Made by a program: the position numbers and the translations under genes. The notes under the pieces are model-generated. The model had not been told where the DNA came from and did not search any database. It was given only the letters and a program-made list of their open reading frames with translations. Of a stretch of 64,000 nucleotides of DNA, positions 8,641 to 17,418 are shown one piece after another. Numbering within the stretch: position 1 is the first letter of the stretch; each line of letters starts with the position of its first letter. This DNA is from Desulfuromonadaceae bacterium (GTDB lineage Bacteria; Desulfobacterota; Desulfuromonadia; Geobacterales; Pseudopelobacteraceae). The stretch lies in contig JAQTZV010000006.1 of NCBI GenBank assembly GCA_028687585.1, forward strand, positions 155,212 through 219,211, read 5' to 3'.

Positions 8641-9585
8641 CTATTGAGCGCTCCGCGCAACTTCCGAAACTAATTTGCGAAACCAGATGTGCTGCGGGTC
8701 CTTGTTATAGCGCTCATGCCAATACTGGTAGATGGTATAGGACGGGAAGACAAAGGGTAGATCCATGGTGGCTATCAAACCCTTGTTTTCAAAGGGCAGG
8801 ATGACCCGTGTGGGCAGAATGGACATCATCTCGGTGGTCGCAACCGTATAGGCCGCCAGCATAAAACTTGGAACCGATACCAGTATGTCGCGTGACAGCC
8901 CGTGCTTGGCGAGCGTCTGGTTGATCAGTCCCGGATCCGGTCCGAATATATTGACCCACACGTGCCGTCTTTCCATGAAACGTTTTCCATCTATTTTTTG
9001 TCCAGCATCCGGGTGGTCTGCTGCTGTTATGCAGGTATTGTTTTCATCAAGCAGTCGCTGCTGGTAAAGACCGGAGTGGGCTTTTTTGAACGCCGTCAAT
9101 ATCAGGTGAATATCCCCGTTAATCAAGGGGGTGAAATCCAGCCCTTCGACGGCATTCATCTTCGGAGCGAATGTCCAGAGATGGATTCCGGGCGCCTCTT
9201 TCTGGATGCGCGCGGCAATCTTTGGAAGCAATACGACAAGTTCATAATCCAGTGCAACGATCCGGATATCTCCTTTCGCCTGGGCCGGATCGAATGTCGG
9301 CGGGACAATCAGGTACTGTATTTCCGCAAGGATCTGCCCCAATGCAAGATCGATGGAGAGAGCCCGCGGTGACAGTTCGTAGCCCTGTTCAGACTTGACC
9401 AACAGCGGGTCGTTGAACATTGCCCGCAGGCGCTGCAGGGCGCGACTCATGGCTGGCTGGCTCATTCCGGAGGTTTCCGCTGCCCGTGATACGTGGCGTT
9501 CATCCAGGAGTGCCCGTAAGGCTACCAGCAGATTCAGATCCATTGCCCGCAATTCGCTTACGATTGAAACGGTTATTTTATCCAT
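8641..9585 (-). CDS. LysR-family transcriptional regulator
   Basis: The winged helix occupies about the first 70 residues (DLNLLVALRALLDERHVSRAAETSGMSQPAMSRAL), followed by a LysR substrate-binding domain. I take the ATG at 9585 (314 residues), with GAAGG about 11 bases upstream; an in-frame ATG at 9645 is possible but has no ribosome site. It is transcribed away from the haemoglobin/alcohol dehydrogenase genes and towards the hydrolase. The usual LysR layout suggests that it controls the divergent genes through sites in the 9586-9857 spacer. Confidence 0.9.
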   Translation of the reverse strand: MDKITVSIVSELRAMDLNLLVALRALLDERHVSRAAETSGMSQPAMSRALQRLRAMFNDPLLVKSEQGYELSPRALSIDLALGQILAEIQYLIVPPTFDPAQAKGDIRIVALDYELVVLLPKIAARIQKEAPGIHLWTFAPKMNAVEGLDFTPLINGDIHLILTAFKKAHSGLYQQRLLDENNTCITAADHPDAGQKIDGKRFMERRHVWVNIFGPDPGLINQTLAKHGLSRDILVSVPSFMLAAYTVATTEMMSILPTRVILPFENKGLIATMDLPFVFPSYTIYQYWHERYNKDPQHIWFRKLVSEVARSAQ

Positions 9586-9857
9586 GAGTACACAACCTTC
9601 GTTTTCCGTAAGGATTTGGTAGAGATTTCTAACGTTGATGCGCATAACGCATAATCATTATCTAACATATGCATTATTATTATAATAAGTAATTTGTTAC
9701 ACATTGTCTAACAATGTTTTACCAAGCTAAATGCTGTGGCACCTCAATATAAATAGAGCTGTATGAAATAAGCAAAAATAAATTTGGTCAAGCAAAATTT
9801 TTATAGCAAAAAAACGTTTGAGCGTTACATGGCGTAACAAATTAAAAGGAGAGAGCA
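9586..9857. promoter_or_regulatory. AT-rich divergent regulatory spacer with LysR-type sites
   Basis: This spacer separates the LysR gene from the haemoglobin gene and is much richer in A/T than its surroundings. It holds a perfect inverted repeat TTGTTA-N9-TAACAA at 9694-9714 and a second, GTTAC-N5-GTAAC at 9824-9838, which also fits T-N11-A. The second lies just upstream of the haemoglobin ribosome site (AAAAGGAGAG at 9844-9853). These are candidate LysR recognition and activation sites; no binding evidence exists. Confidence 0.55.
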
Positions 9858-10241
9858 ATGACCGACCAATCAGCAGTTACAACCCTGTATGCCCGCCTGG
9901 GTGGTTATGATGCCTTTGCGGCACTGAATGAAGAGCTGTTCCCTCGTCTGATTGCCGACCCGGAGATCGGACGCTTCTGGAAAAATAGATCTGCGGACAG
10001 CATCCGGCGCGAGAAACAGTTGGCTCTCGAATTCAATACCGTCGTAACAGGCGGCCCATCCTATTATATCGGTCGCGACCTGGCGACGACACACAGGGGG
10101 ATGGGGATCACGGCGAGGGATTGGGAGGTGTTTCTTGGACATCTTATTGCACTGTTTGATCAGTTCTCAGTCCCTGAGCCGGAACGGAGTGAGATGCTGG
10201 CCATTATTGAAAACACACGGACAGAGATCGTTGATCGTTAG
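9858..10241 (+). CDS. Group 1-like truncated haemoglobin
   Basis: 127 residues, usual for the 2-over-2 globin fold. LYARLGGYDAFAAL opens the fold, and the proximal haem histidine is in TTHRGMGIT (about residue 80). The B10 position, normally Tyr in FY of group 1 proteins, aligns with Phe in ELFPRL, which may alter O2 or NO chemistry. Truncated haemoglobins bind O2, NO or other ligands. It is followed after 56 bases by an iron alcohol dehydrogenase, probably in one operon controlled by the divergent LysR protein. Confidence 0.9.
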   Translation: MTDQSAVTTLYARLGGYDAFAALNEELFPRLIADPEIGRFWKNRSADSIRREKQLALEFNTVVTGGPSYYIGRDLATTHRGMGITARDWEVFLGHLIALFDQFSVPEPERSEMLAIIENTRTEIVDR

Positions 10242-10297
10242 CTGGTTCATAACTACGAACCAAGCAGCGTAAAATCAAACACGAAAGGAGTACGGGT

Positions 10298-11512
10298 ATG
10301 ATCAGTATGGAACGAAAAGAATTTCCCCTTCTGTATGTGCATCAGCATTCGCGGGGGATCGTCGGTTGGGGTGCGCACAGGATGGCCGGCCAGGAGTGTC
10401 AGGTGTACGGTATTAAGCATGCCCTGCTGGTGACAAGCGGCCTGAAAGGCACCGGCATTGTTGACGAGGTGGAGGGGGTGCTGAAAAAAGCCGGAATTGC
10501 CGTCACCATTTTTGACGGCGTGACCTCTAATCCCAAGGATCATGAGGTAGTTGTCGGTACCAGAATCTATCTGGAAGCCGGATGTGACGGCATCGTCTCG
10601 GTTGGTGGCGGCAGTTCCCACGACGCCGGCAAGGCGATTCGAATCATGGTGACAAACGACGGCCCTGAAACCAAACTGCGCGATTTCACCGCCGTGCTCA
10701 ATCCTCACTATACCACCCGTATCCCGACCTACAAACCGGTCAATATCCCGCACGTAGCCATCAACACCACCTCCGGCACCGGCGCTGACTGTACCGCTTT
10801 TGCCATCATTAATGATGAGGAACTGGTTTACAAGCTGATCCTGGTGGTTCCCGGTGTTGCTCCCAGTGTCGGCATCAGTGAGCCGGCCTTCATGCGGCTC
10901 CAGCCTCCGCAGATAGTAGCCTGGACCGGTATGGATGCCTTCTGCCACGCCATGGAGCCCTTTGTCGGCCGTCTCAATCTGCCGGTTTCACATGCCGCCA
11001 GTCTGCGTGCCATCAAGCTGCTGAGCGAGAATCTCCGTCAAGGTTACGCTAATCCAAAAAATGATATCGCTATGGAGAACCTTATCTGGGCGCAGTTCAT
11101 CGCCTCCATGTCTTACAATATGGGGGGCGGTATGGGTATGGTCCATGGTCTGGCGCATATGGTATCCGTCATCAAAGGACTGCATCACGGTCATGCCAAT
11201 GCCCTGATGATGCTACCGGTGGAACGGTTTAACTCTCTGGCCTGTCCGGAGCGCTTCAAGGAGATCGGTGAGGCCATGGGACTGGATGTCCGCTACATGA
11301 GTGCGGTCCATGCAACAGACAAGACGCTCGAAGAAATCGAGCGTCTGCGAAACGACGTTGGCATCCCGGCCGTGTCTTTGCGTGAGTACGATTTCAGTGA
11401 GGCTGATATAGAACATACGGTCAAATGGGCCAGTAACGACCTCTCCATGGAAGCAAATCCAAGGGATATGACTCACGATCAGATCAGGGCCATCTTGCGC
11501 TCGTGCATGTGA
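10298..11512 (+). CDS. Iron-containing alcohol dehydrogenase
   Basis: 404 residues. The NAD-binding motif GGGSSHDAGKA is near residues 104-114. The metal site is readable as Asp and His in TGMDAFCHAME and two further histidines in VHGLAHMVS and HHGHANALM, as in FucO-type enzymes. AAAGGAG lies upstream of the ATG. It interconverts an alcohol and an aldehyde or ketone with NAD(H). Oxygen sensitivity of Fe-ADHs is a plausible reason for pairing with a haemoglobin; that link is inference. Confidence 0.92.
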   Translation: MISMERKEFPLLYVHQHSRGIVGWGAHRMAGQECQVYGIKHALLVTSGLKGTGIVDEVEGVLKKAGIAVTIFDGVTSNPKDHEVVVGTRIYLEAGCDGIVSVGGGSSHDAGKAIRIMVTNDGPETKLRDFTAVLNPHYTTRIPTYKPVNIPHVAINTTSGTGADCTAFAIINDEELVYKLILVVPGVAPSVGISEPAFMRLQPPQIVAWTGMDAFCHAMEPFVGRLNLPVSHAASLRAIKLLSENLRQGYANPKNDIAMENLIWAQFIASMSYNMGGGMGMVHGLAHMVSVIKGLHHGHANALMMLPVERFNSLACPERFKEIGEAMGLDVRYMSAVHATDKTLEEIERLRNDVGIPAVSLREYDFSEADIEHTVKWASNDLSMEANPRDMTHDQIRAILRSCM

Positions 11513-11536
11513 TTTAAGCCGGCTAATGGTTCATTT

Positions 11537-11585
11537 GCTGCAGTCTGTCCGTTTGTCGAAGTGCTTGGGACGGGCGGGCTGCAGC
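11537..11585 (+). terminator. Hairpin after the Fe-alcohol dehydrogenase (possible terminator)
   Basis: Arms 11537-11552 and 11570-11585 pair over 16 bp when three G-U pairs are allowed on the plus-strand RNA. The loop is 17 bases. No T-run follows, so it may act as a processing or pause site instead of an intrinsic terminator. Confidence 0.4.
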
Positions 11586-11690
11586 AATGACATTGTGAAT
11601 ATTGGTAACACACCGCTTTGTAACCGTCACCATTTGTAGCACGCTCGTGCCAGAGAAAAACGAAAGCTCCAACCAGCTGATAAAATGGGT

Positions 11691-11715
11691 AAAACGGTAA
11701 ATTTCCCCGTTTTTT
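11691..11715 (+). terminator. Weak intrinsic terminator-like hairpin
   Basis: Arms AAAACGG (11691-11697) and CCGTTTT (11707-11713) are perfectly complementary and run into a T-stretch ending at 11715. The stem is short and A/T-rich, so termination strength is doubtful. Confidence 0.35.
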
Positions 11716-11903
11716 GTCCTCTGCTGCCGGCAGCCTTTTTATGAACTGATTCCATATTCAATTTTAATATCAGTAAGTTATGTAGGTTTACCTTTTTTGT
11801 GCGTGTATCAGCTCTTTAAAACAATGTTTACAATGGTTACGCAGCTATCTTGGATATCTTGTTAGATGTAATCATAACATGCTTAAATTTAACGTATTTT
11901 GTT

Positions 11904-11920
11904 TTGGCACGGTGTTAGCA
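11904..11920 (+). promoter_or_regulatory. Sigma-54 (RpoN) promoter for the HAD-DUF1302-DUF1329-YCF48-RND operon
   Basis: TTGGCACGGTGTTAGCA matches the RpoN consensus TGGCACG-N4-TTGCW with one mismatch (TAGCA for TTGCA). The -24 GG (11906-11907) and -12 GC (11918-11919) are exactly 12 bases apart. Expected start of transcription is near 11930, 40 bases before the HAD start codon. It predicts that an enhancer-binding activator controls the operon; no such activator is encoded in this window. Confidence 0.7.
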
Positions 11921-11969
11921 ATACCAGATTCAAGAGATTTTACGTAACCACACAAAGAAGGGAAAGAGT

Positions 11970-12848
11970 ATGCCTGATCTGCTCACCAAGCTATCTCCAA
12001 TCAAAGTTCACGCAGCAGCGCTTGAACGGCTGCAGCGTGTACGCGGCTTCGTATTCGATATGGACGGAACGATGGTGCTTGGCGATCAGCGCAATCATGG
12101 TCTCAAACCGCTGCCCGGAGCGGTCGAGTTCACACGACTGCTTGCGAGACGCGGTATTCCCTATCTGTTTTTTACCAACGGTACGGCCCGCACACCGCAG
12201 CACTATGCCAAGGAGTTGCGTGCGGCCGGTTTTGAACTTGATGATGACCGCATGATGACGCCAGCCAGCAGTGCCGTTGAACTCTTCTTGAAACGTGGTT
12301 ACAAGCGGGTTATGGCCCTTGGCGTCGACGGTCTCATTCGGCCTTTGTGCGAAGCGGGCATTGAGTTCGTACCGCCAAAGGGCAAATCTCAGGCTGATGC
12401 AGTTCTGGCAGGCTGGCACCCCGGATTTACCATGGATGAGCTGGAGTCGGCCTGCCATGCGGTATGGGGTGGTGCCGGGTTGTACAGCGCCTCGCAGACG
12501 CGGTTTTTTGCGACTGCGTCCGGAAAGGCGCTGGCTCCCTCGCGTGCCATGACGGCGATGATCCGGGATATGACCGGCTGTGACGTTACAACAGTTGGTA
12601 AACCATCTCTTGCTGCACTCCGATGTGCAGGGCGCCGTTTAGGAGTAAGTCCCAAGAACCTCGCGGTGGTAGGCGACGATCCGGCAATGGAAGTTCCAAT
12701 GGCGCATCGTGGTGGAGCGCTTGCTATTGCAGTTAGTTCCGGACTTGGTGCTGCAGATGCATTTGACCATTTACCTGAAAATCGCAGGCCGCATCTGAAC
12801 CTGCAGGGAGTTGATGAACTTTTGCGATTGTGGTCCAACAGTATCTAA
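11970..12848 (+). CDS. HAD-superfamily phosphatase, subclass IIA (NagD/PGP-like)
   Basis: 292 residues. Motif I FDMDGTMV supplies the aspartate nucleophile (about residue 29), FFTNGT is motif II, and VVGDDPAMEV is motif IV near residue 232. The cap inserted between motifs II and III is the C2 type of NagD and phosphoglycolate phosphatases. GGGAAAGAG precedes the ATG. It is the first gene after the sigma-54 promoter and is followed after 90 bases by the DUF1302 gene; a detoxifying or salvage phosphatase role is inference. Confidence 0.85.
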   Translation: MPDLLTKLSPIKVHAAALERLQRVRGFVFDMDGTMVLGDQRNHGLKPLPGAVEFTRLLARRGIPYLFFTNGTARTPQHYAKELRAAGFELDDDRMMTPASSAVELFLKRGYKRVMALGVDGLIRPLCEAGIEFVPPKGKSQADAVLAGWHPGFTMDELESACHAVWGGAGLYSASQTRFFATASGKALAPSRAMTAMIRDMTGCDVTTVGKPSLAALRCAGRRLGVSPKNLAVVGDDPAMEVPMAHRGGALAIAVSSGLGAADAFDHLPENRRPHLNLQGVDELLRLWSNSI

Positions 12849-12938
12849 GATGTTTAGTAAATTTTAAGAAAGGAGATTTGTCAGTTGTTACGGGGGAGCA
12901 TTCACTGGTCAGCAGTAATAACGATTAAGGAGGATTTT

Positions 12939-14696
12939 ATGGTGAAACATGAGAGCTGTAAGCAGGTTCAAAAACTGCAACTTTTCAAAACGGTTTATCT
13001 GGCAGTAACGGTAGCTATGTTAGGCATGTGCGGCAGTGTTGATGCTTTTGAGATAAGAACCGGCAGTGATGATGTTATTGTCAACTGGGACAATACCTTG
13101 CGCTACACACTGGCGCAACGCCTCAAGGGCCAGAGCAAGGATCTTGTAAACAGTGCCAACCACAATGATGGCGATCTCAATTTCGACGTCGGTATCGTAT
13201 CCAGCCGAATAGACCTCCTTTCAGAGATGGATATGGTCTACAAAAAGAATTTTGGTGTGCGCCTGAGTGGAGCAGGCTGGTATGACCCAGTGTACCACTC
13301 AAAGCTTGATGGCAATAGCAACCCGTTTCCAAACCATTTGAATAGTGCCGGTATTCCGACCACCGGACTAAACAATGAGACAAAAAATCAATTCGGCGGC
13401 GTAGATGGAGAACTGCTGGACGCTTTTGTCTTTGCCAAATTTGATATCGGCGATTCAGCTGTTGGTATCCGAGCCGGACGACACACGATTTATTGGGGAG
13501 AAGCATTTTTCCCCGGAGCCGGCAACAACAGTATCTCCTACGCTCAATCACCGATTGACATGGCCAAAGCCCTGGCAATGCCGGGCGTCGAGTTGAAAGA
13601 GATTTTTCGTCCATTGAATCAGGTGTCAATGACCATTCAGCCGACAAAGGATATTGTCATCGCCGGTCAATACTATCTGGAATGGGAACAGAACAAATTC
13701 CCTGAGACCGGTAGCTATCTCGGCATGGTTGACGGTCTTTTGAAGGGCGGTGAATTCTACTATTTCCCTTGGAGTACTACTCCCGGGCAGGGCATGTTAG
13801 CGATGAACGCCGGCGACCACACTCCTAAAAACGCGAAAGATTGGGGTGTCAAGGTCGGCTACAGCCCCGATTGGCTGGACGGCACCCTCGGTTTCCACTA
13901 TCGCAACTTCTCGGACAAGATGCCACAGGTGCTCTCTTCCCGAACGTTACAGACGGAGTTGCCCGGTGCCCCCGTTCCTGCCCTGCCGACTAACTTTTAT
14001 GATGATTACAAATCAAACATCAGCCTTTACGGCATCAGCTTTGCCAAAAACATACAGGGCATCAGTGTCGGTTCCGAAATATCCTATCGCCGGAACATGC
14101 CGCTCACCAGCCAGTGGTTCGCCCCCGAGGGTGCCCGCGGCAACACCATGCACGCTGTTGTAAACTTTCTCTCCCTTCTGTCCAAGAGCCCTGTATACGA
14201 CAGCGGTACCGCCATCGTGGAATTTGCCTATGGCCGCTGGGACAAAGTCACCTCTGGCGCCCAGTATTTCACCGGCGGAAACGGGCTTAACCCTATCGGG
14301 GAACCGGTCAACCAAGGTACCGGTGCTGCCACCCGTGACTGGTCCAACGTAACCGTCAATTTTGTACCAACCTGGCAACAGGTTATTCCGGGAGTGGATA
14401 TGTCCATGCCGCTCAACCTCTCCGTAGGTATGCACGGCAATGCCGCGACCCTCACCGGAGGCACAGAGGGAACTGGCAGTTACAGCGCCGGACTGTCGTT
14501 TGATGTGTTTGCCAAATACAAAATCGACCTGACTTACGCCAGTTTCTTTGGCGGTGTCTACCCAGGCGCAGATGGTGGTATCGTACCGCCGGGCTTCGAA
14601 TCAAATACATCACCCAATGGTCGGGGCGCAGCAGATGCCATCGCCCTGCTCAGGGACCGCGACCTGCTTTCCTTAACACTAAAAACTACATTCTAA
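12939..14696 (+). CDS. DUF1302 family outer-membrane protein
   Basis: 585 residues from the ATG at 12939, preceded by AAGGAGG; the upstream TTG at 12885 lacks a site. A signal peptide covers about the first 37 residues (positive start, hydrophobic core, cleavage after VDAF or nearby). The rest is rich in alternating aromatic and polar residues and ends in a C-terminal Phe (LTLKTTF), as beta-barrels do. DUF1302 proteins are found with DUF1329 and RND genes in proteobacterial clusters for hydrophobic substrates. Probable role: outer-membrane passage of the island's substrate. Confidence 0.88.
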   Translation: MVKHESCKQVQKLQLFKTVYLAVTVAMLGMCGSVDAFEIRTGSDDVIVNWDNTLRYTLAQRLKGQSKDLVNSANHNDGDLNFDVGIVSSRIDLLSEMDMVYKKNFGVRLSGAGWYDPVYHSKLDGNSNPFPNHLNSAGIPTTGLNNETKNQFGGVDGELLDAFVFAKFDIGDSAVGIRAGRHTIYWGEAFFPGAGNNSISYAQSPIDMAKALAMPGVELKEIFRPLNQVSMTIQPTKDIVIAGQYYLEWEQNKFPETGSYLGMVDGLLKGGEFYYFPWSTTPGQGMLAMNAGDHTPKNAKDWGVKVGYSPDWLDGTLGFHYRNFSDKMPQVLSSRTLQTELPGAPVPALPTNFYDDYKSNISLYGISFAKNIQGISVGSEISYRRNMPLTSQWFAPEGARGNTMHAVVNFLSLLSKSPVYDSGTAIVEFAYGRWDKVTSGAQYFTGGNGLNPIGEPVNQGTGAATRDWSNVTVNFVPTWQQVIPGVDMSMPLNLSVGMHGNAATLTGGTEGTGSYSAGLSFDVFAKYKIDLTYASFFGGVYPGADGGIVPPGFESNTSPNGRGAADAIALLRDRDLLSLTLKTTF

Positions 14697-14711
14697 TAAA
14701 GGAGGAACAGT

Positions 14712-16067
14712 ATGAAGTTACGTAAATATTTAATTGCTTCCGGTATGGTGTTGGTCTCTGCAGGTATTGCCCTGGGGCAGGTCTCCGCAGAGAAAGCCGC
14801 TCAGCTCGGCAAGAACCTGACCTTGATCGGTGCCGAGAAGGCCGGCAACAAAGAAGGTACGATTCCCGAGTACACTGGCGGGATCAGCAAATCCCCGGCC
14901 AACTACACCAAGAAGGGGTGGCGTCCTGACCCGTTTGAAGGTGAAAAGCCCGAATTTGCAATATCCGCCAAAAACATGGACAAATACAGTGACAAACTCT
15001 CCGACGGCATCAAAGCCATGCTGAAGAAATACCCGACCTTCCGTCTGGACGTCTACAAGACCCACCGCACCGCAGCATACCCCAAGTATGTGACGGACAA
15101 TACCGTGCGGCTCGCCACCGTGGCCAAGACCGCCAACGGCGGCCTGTCACTGGTTGGCGCTCACGGAGGGTTCCCGTTCCCGATCCCGCAGGACGGCTAT
15201 GAGGCCATGTGGAACCACGTTCTGCACTATAACGGGCTGACCTACGAAGAACGCTACCGCGCCTACACCGTAGACTCCTCAGGTCGCGTTACCATGCAGG
15301 CCGAAGGCAACGTCACCCAGGAATACTTCTATTACGACCCGGCCAAACCGGACACCAAAGAATTCTACGCCCTCAAGGTGTATCTGCTCGGCCCGGCCCG
15401 CAAGATGGGAGAATCGTTCCTGGTCATCGATCCGATCGACTATGGCCGTGAGTCGAGAAAAGGATGGCAGTACCTGCCCGGTCAGCGGCGCGTGAAACTG
15501 GCCCCGGACCTCTCCTTCGATACCCCCTTTTCATCATTCGGCGGGCAGATCACCTGGGATGACCTGTTCCTGTTCAGCGGTTCCATGGAGCGCTATAACA
15601 TGAAACTGATCGGCAAAAAAGAGATGTACATTCCCTATAACGAATACAAGATGCTCTACCAAACCGACCATGAAAAGGTCGCCCTCAAAGCCAACCACCT
15701 GAACCCTGACGTCTTGCGCTGGGAACTGCACCGCGTCTGGGTGGTGGAAGCGACCCTCAAGCCGGGCAAACGTCACCTCTACCACAAGCAGGTCTTTTAT
15801 CTGGATGAAGACTCCTGGAGCGCTGCACTGGCTGATAAATACGACGGTCGCGGACAACTCTATCGGGTCGGAATGAACTATCTGACTCAGCAATACGATG
15901 TACCCTGCTTGTTCCCGGACAGCTTCTCGATCCACGACCTGATAACCAATTCCTATTCCATCAACGCTCTGCCGGCTCCGGGTCGGAAAGGAATCCTCTA
16001 CCCCGGCCACGCTTTCCCGGCCAAGGACTGGACGTCCGACTCCCTGGCTACCGGTGGAGTTCGTTAA
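14712..16067 (+). CDS. DUF1329 family periplasmic / outer-membrane-associated protein
   Basis: 451 residues with a Sec signal peptide (about 1-26: KLRKYL then a hydrophobic core, cleavage near VSA). The mature part has the DUF1329 pattern of beta-strand-rich sequence with GWQYLPGQRRVKLAPDL and a RWELHRVWVVEATLKPGKRH block; the fold is thought to resemble LolA/LolB lipid carriers. It starts 15 bases after the DUF1302 stop with AAAGGAGG. The partner arrangement suggests that it shuttles a hydrophobic compound across the periplasm. Confidence 0.88.
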   Translation: MKLRKYLIASGMVLVSAGIALGQVSAEKAAQLGKNLTLIGAEKAGNKEGTIPEYTGGISKSPANYTKKGWRPDPFEGEKPEFAISAKNMDKYSDKLSDGIKAMLKKYPTFRLDVYKTHRTAAYPKYVTDNTVRLATVAKTANGGLSLVGAHGGFPFPIPQDGYEAMWNHVLHYNGLTYEERYRAYTVDSSGRVTMQAEGNVTQEYFYYDPAKPDTKEFYALKVYLLGPARKMGESFLVIDPIDYGRESRKGWQYLPGQRRVKLAPDLSFDTPFSSFGGQITWDDLFLFSGSMERYNMKLIGKKEMYIPYNEYKMLYQTDHEKVALKANHLNPDVLRWELHRVWVVEATLKPGKRHLYHKQVFYLDEDSWSAALADKYDGRGQLYRVGMNYLTQQYDVPCLFPDSFSIHDLITNSYSINALPAPGRKGILYPGHAFPAKDWTSDSLATGGVR

Positions 16068-16187
16068 CACCTGACACACATGGCGCACCCGGCAACCGGG
16101 TGCGCCAGATCTGACAAAGCAGCAAGCGGTACCAAATCGGAACTGGAGTACGAGTGGGCCCGGAACGCGCCCCCCGAGGAGAAGTAT

Positions 16188-17366
16188 ATGAAATCGAGAA
16201 TACTGCTGATTGCGCTGATGACAGCCATAATTTTGTCCTCCGGCATTGCCTTTGCCGCCAAGGTGTGGGGCGGATTCGACTTTCTCACTAACTTGATGGG
16301 TCAAAAAGACGAAAAGGTTGTTGCCGACGTACCTTACCAAGATATTCTCGATACCCCGGCACCCAGGAGTCGTTTTCCCGGGAAAGCGGTACTGAACGGG
16401 ATCACCATGGCCGGCAAACGCATCGTCTGTGTTGGGCAGTTGGGGCATGTCGTCTATTCCGACGATGGCGGCAAAAACTGGACCCAGGCCGGCGTACCGG
16501 TCAGCTCCGACCTGCTGGCGGTCCACTTCCCGACCCCGCAACAAGGGTGGGCTGTCGGCCACGATGGTGTCGTACTGCACAGCGCCGATGGTGGTACCAC
16601 CTGGAGCAAACAATTTGACGGCCGGGCCGCTTCTCAGGTCATGGAAAGCTACTACCTGAACAAAAGCAGCTGTACCGCCTGCCATAGCAGCCCAGAGCTG
16701 CCGGCTGCCGCCAAACCGGGTGAGAGTGATCAGTCCGGTCTGATGGAAGAACTTAAGAGATTCAGCGACCAGGGGGCGGACAAACCGTTTCTGGACGTCT
16801 GGTTTGAAAACGAAAACACCGGCTACATCATAGGCGCCTTCAGCCTGATCTTCCGCACCAATAACGGCGGCAAGAGCTGGATACCCTTATATGACCGTAT
16901 CGATAATCCGAAACGCTATCACCTGTACTCGATTCGACCGGTGGCCAATGAACTGTACCTCACCGCCGAACAGGGTACCATATTCAAACTCGATCCGAAA
17001 TCGGGGCGGTTCAAAGCGGTTCAGACTCACTACTCCGGCACCTTCTTTGGAATCACCGGCGAACCGGGTGCGGTGATAGCCTTTGGCATGCGCGGTAACA
17101 CCTTCCGCAGCCCCGATGGAGGGAGTCACTGGCAGAAGATCGAAACCGGCATACCGGCTGGGTTGGTAAACGGGACAGTGACCGAAGATGGCAAGATCGT
17201 ACTGGTGAGTCAGGGCGGGCAGGTACTCGTCAGCAGCGACAACGGCCTAAGCTTCAACCGTATACCGGTAGAACGGCCGACACCTGCAGCGGCGATTACT
17301 TCCGTAGACAAAACCACCGTTGCATTAGTCGGCCCTCTCGGCGTGAAACTTCAATCGATCCAGTAA
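16188..17366 (+). CDS. YCF48/BNR-repeat beta-propeller protein with a CxxCH haem-binding motif
   Basis: 392 residues from the ATG at 16188 (GAGGAG upstream). A signal peptide spans about 1-24 (cleavage near AFA). Repeated propeller motifs include VVYSDDGGKNWTQAG, VLHSADGGTTWS, IFRTNNGGKSWIP and TFRSPDGGSHWQK, as in YCF48/HCF136 proteins. Between repeats, an extra segment carries CTACH at residues 162-166 (16671-16685), the covalent c-type haem motif; the protein is exported, so attachment is possible. Homologues next to DUF1302/DUF1329 are usual, but the haem motif is not something I recognise as general. Confidence 0.85.
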   Translation: MKSRILLIALMTAIILSSGIAFAAKVWGGFDFLTNLMGQKDEKVVADVPYQDILDTPAPRSRFPGKAVLNGITMAGKRIVCVGQLGHVVYSDDGGKNWTQAGVPVSSDLLAVHFPTPQQGWAVGHDGVVLHSADGGTTWSKQFDGRAASQVMESYYLNKSSCTACHSSPELPAAAKPGESDQSGLMEELKRFSDQGADKPFLDVWFENENTGYIIGAFSLIFRTNNGGKSWIPLYDRIDNPKRYHLYSIRPVANELYLTAEQGTIFKLDPKSGRFKAVQTHYSGTFFGITGEPGAVIAFGMRGNTFRSPDGGSHWQKIETGIPAGLVNGTVTEDGKIVLVSQGGQVLVSSDNGLSFNRIPVERPTPAAAITSVDKTTVALVGPLGVKLQSIQ

Positions 17367-17418
17367 CAACTGAATCAAGGTAACAAGGCTTAAAAGTTAT
17401 AAGAAAGGGAGAACAGTC

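Larger units (their letters stand above)
11513..11969. other. 457-base non-coding spacer upstream of the HAD/DUF1302 operon
   Basis: No credible gene is visible. In order it holds an imperfect 16-bp hairpin (11537-11585) just after the dehydrogenase stop, a weak terminator-like hairpin with a T-run (11691-11715), an inverted repeat TTGTTA-N10-TAACA (11859-11879) and a sigma-54 type promoter (11904-11920). The A/T content rises from about 11,700 onward, typical of an activator-controlled promoter region. Confidence 0.7.

Noticed and set aside
9720..9760. TGGCAC box near 9736 as a second sigma-54 promoter
   Set aside because: No GC element at the right distance; the following bases read TATAAAT instead of TTGCW.
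16080..16187. Longer N-terminus for the YCF48-like protein
   Set aside because: It would bury the signal peptide 36 residues inside the protein; the ATG at 16188 has GAGGAG upstream.
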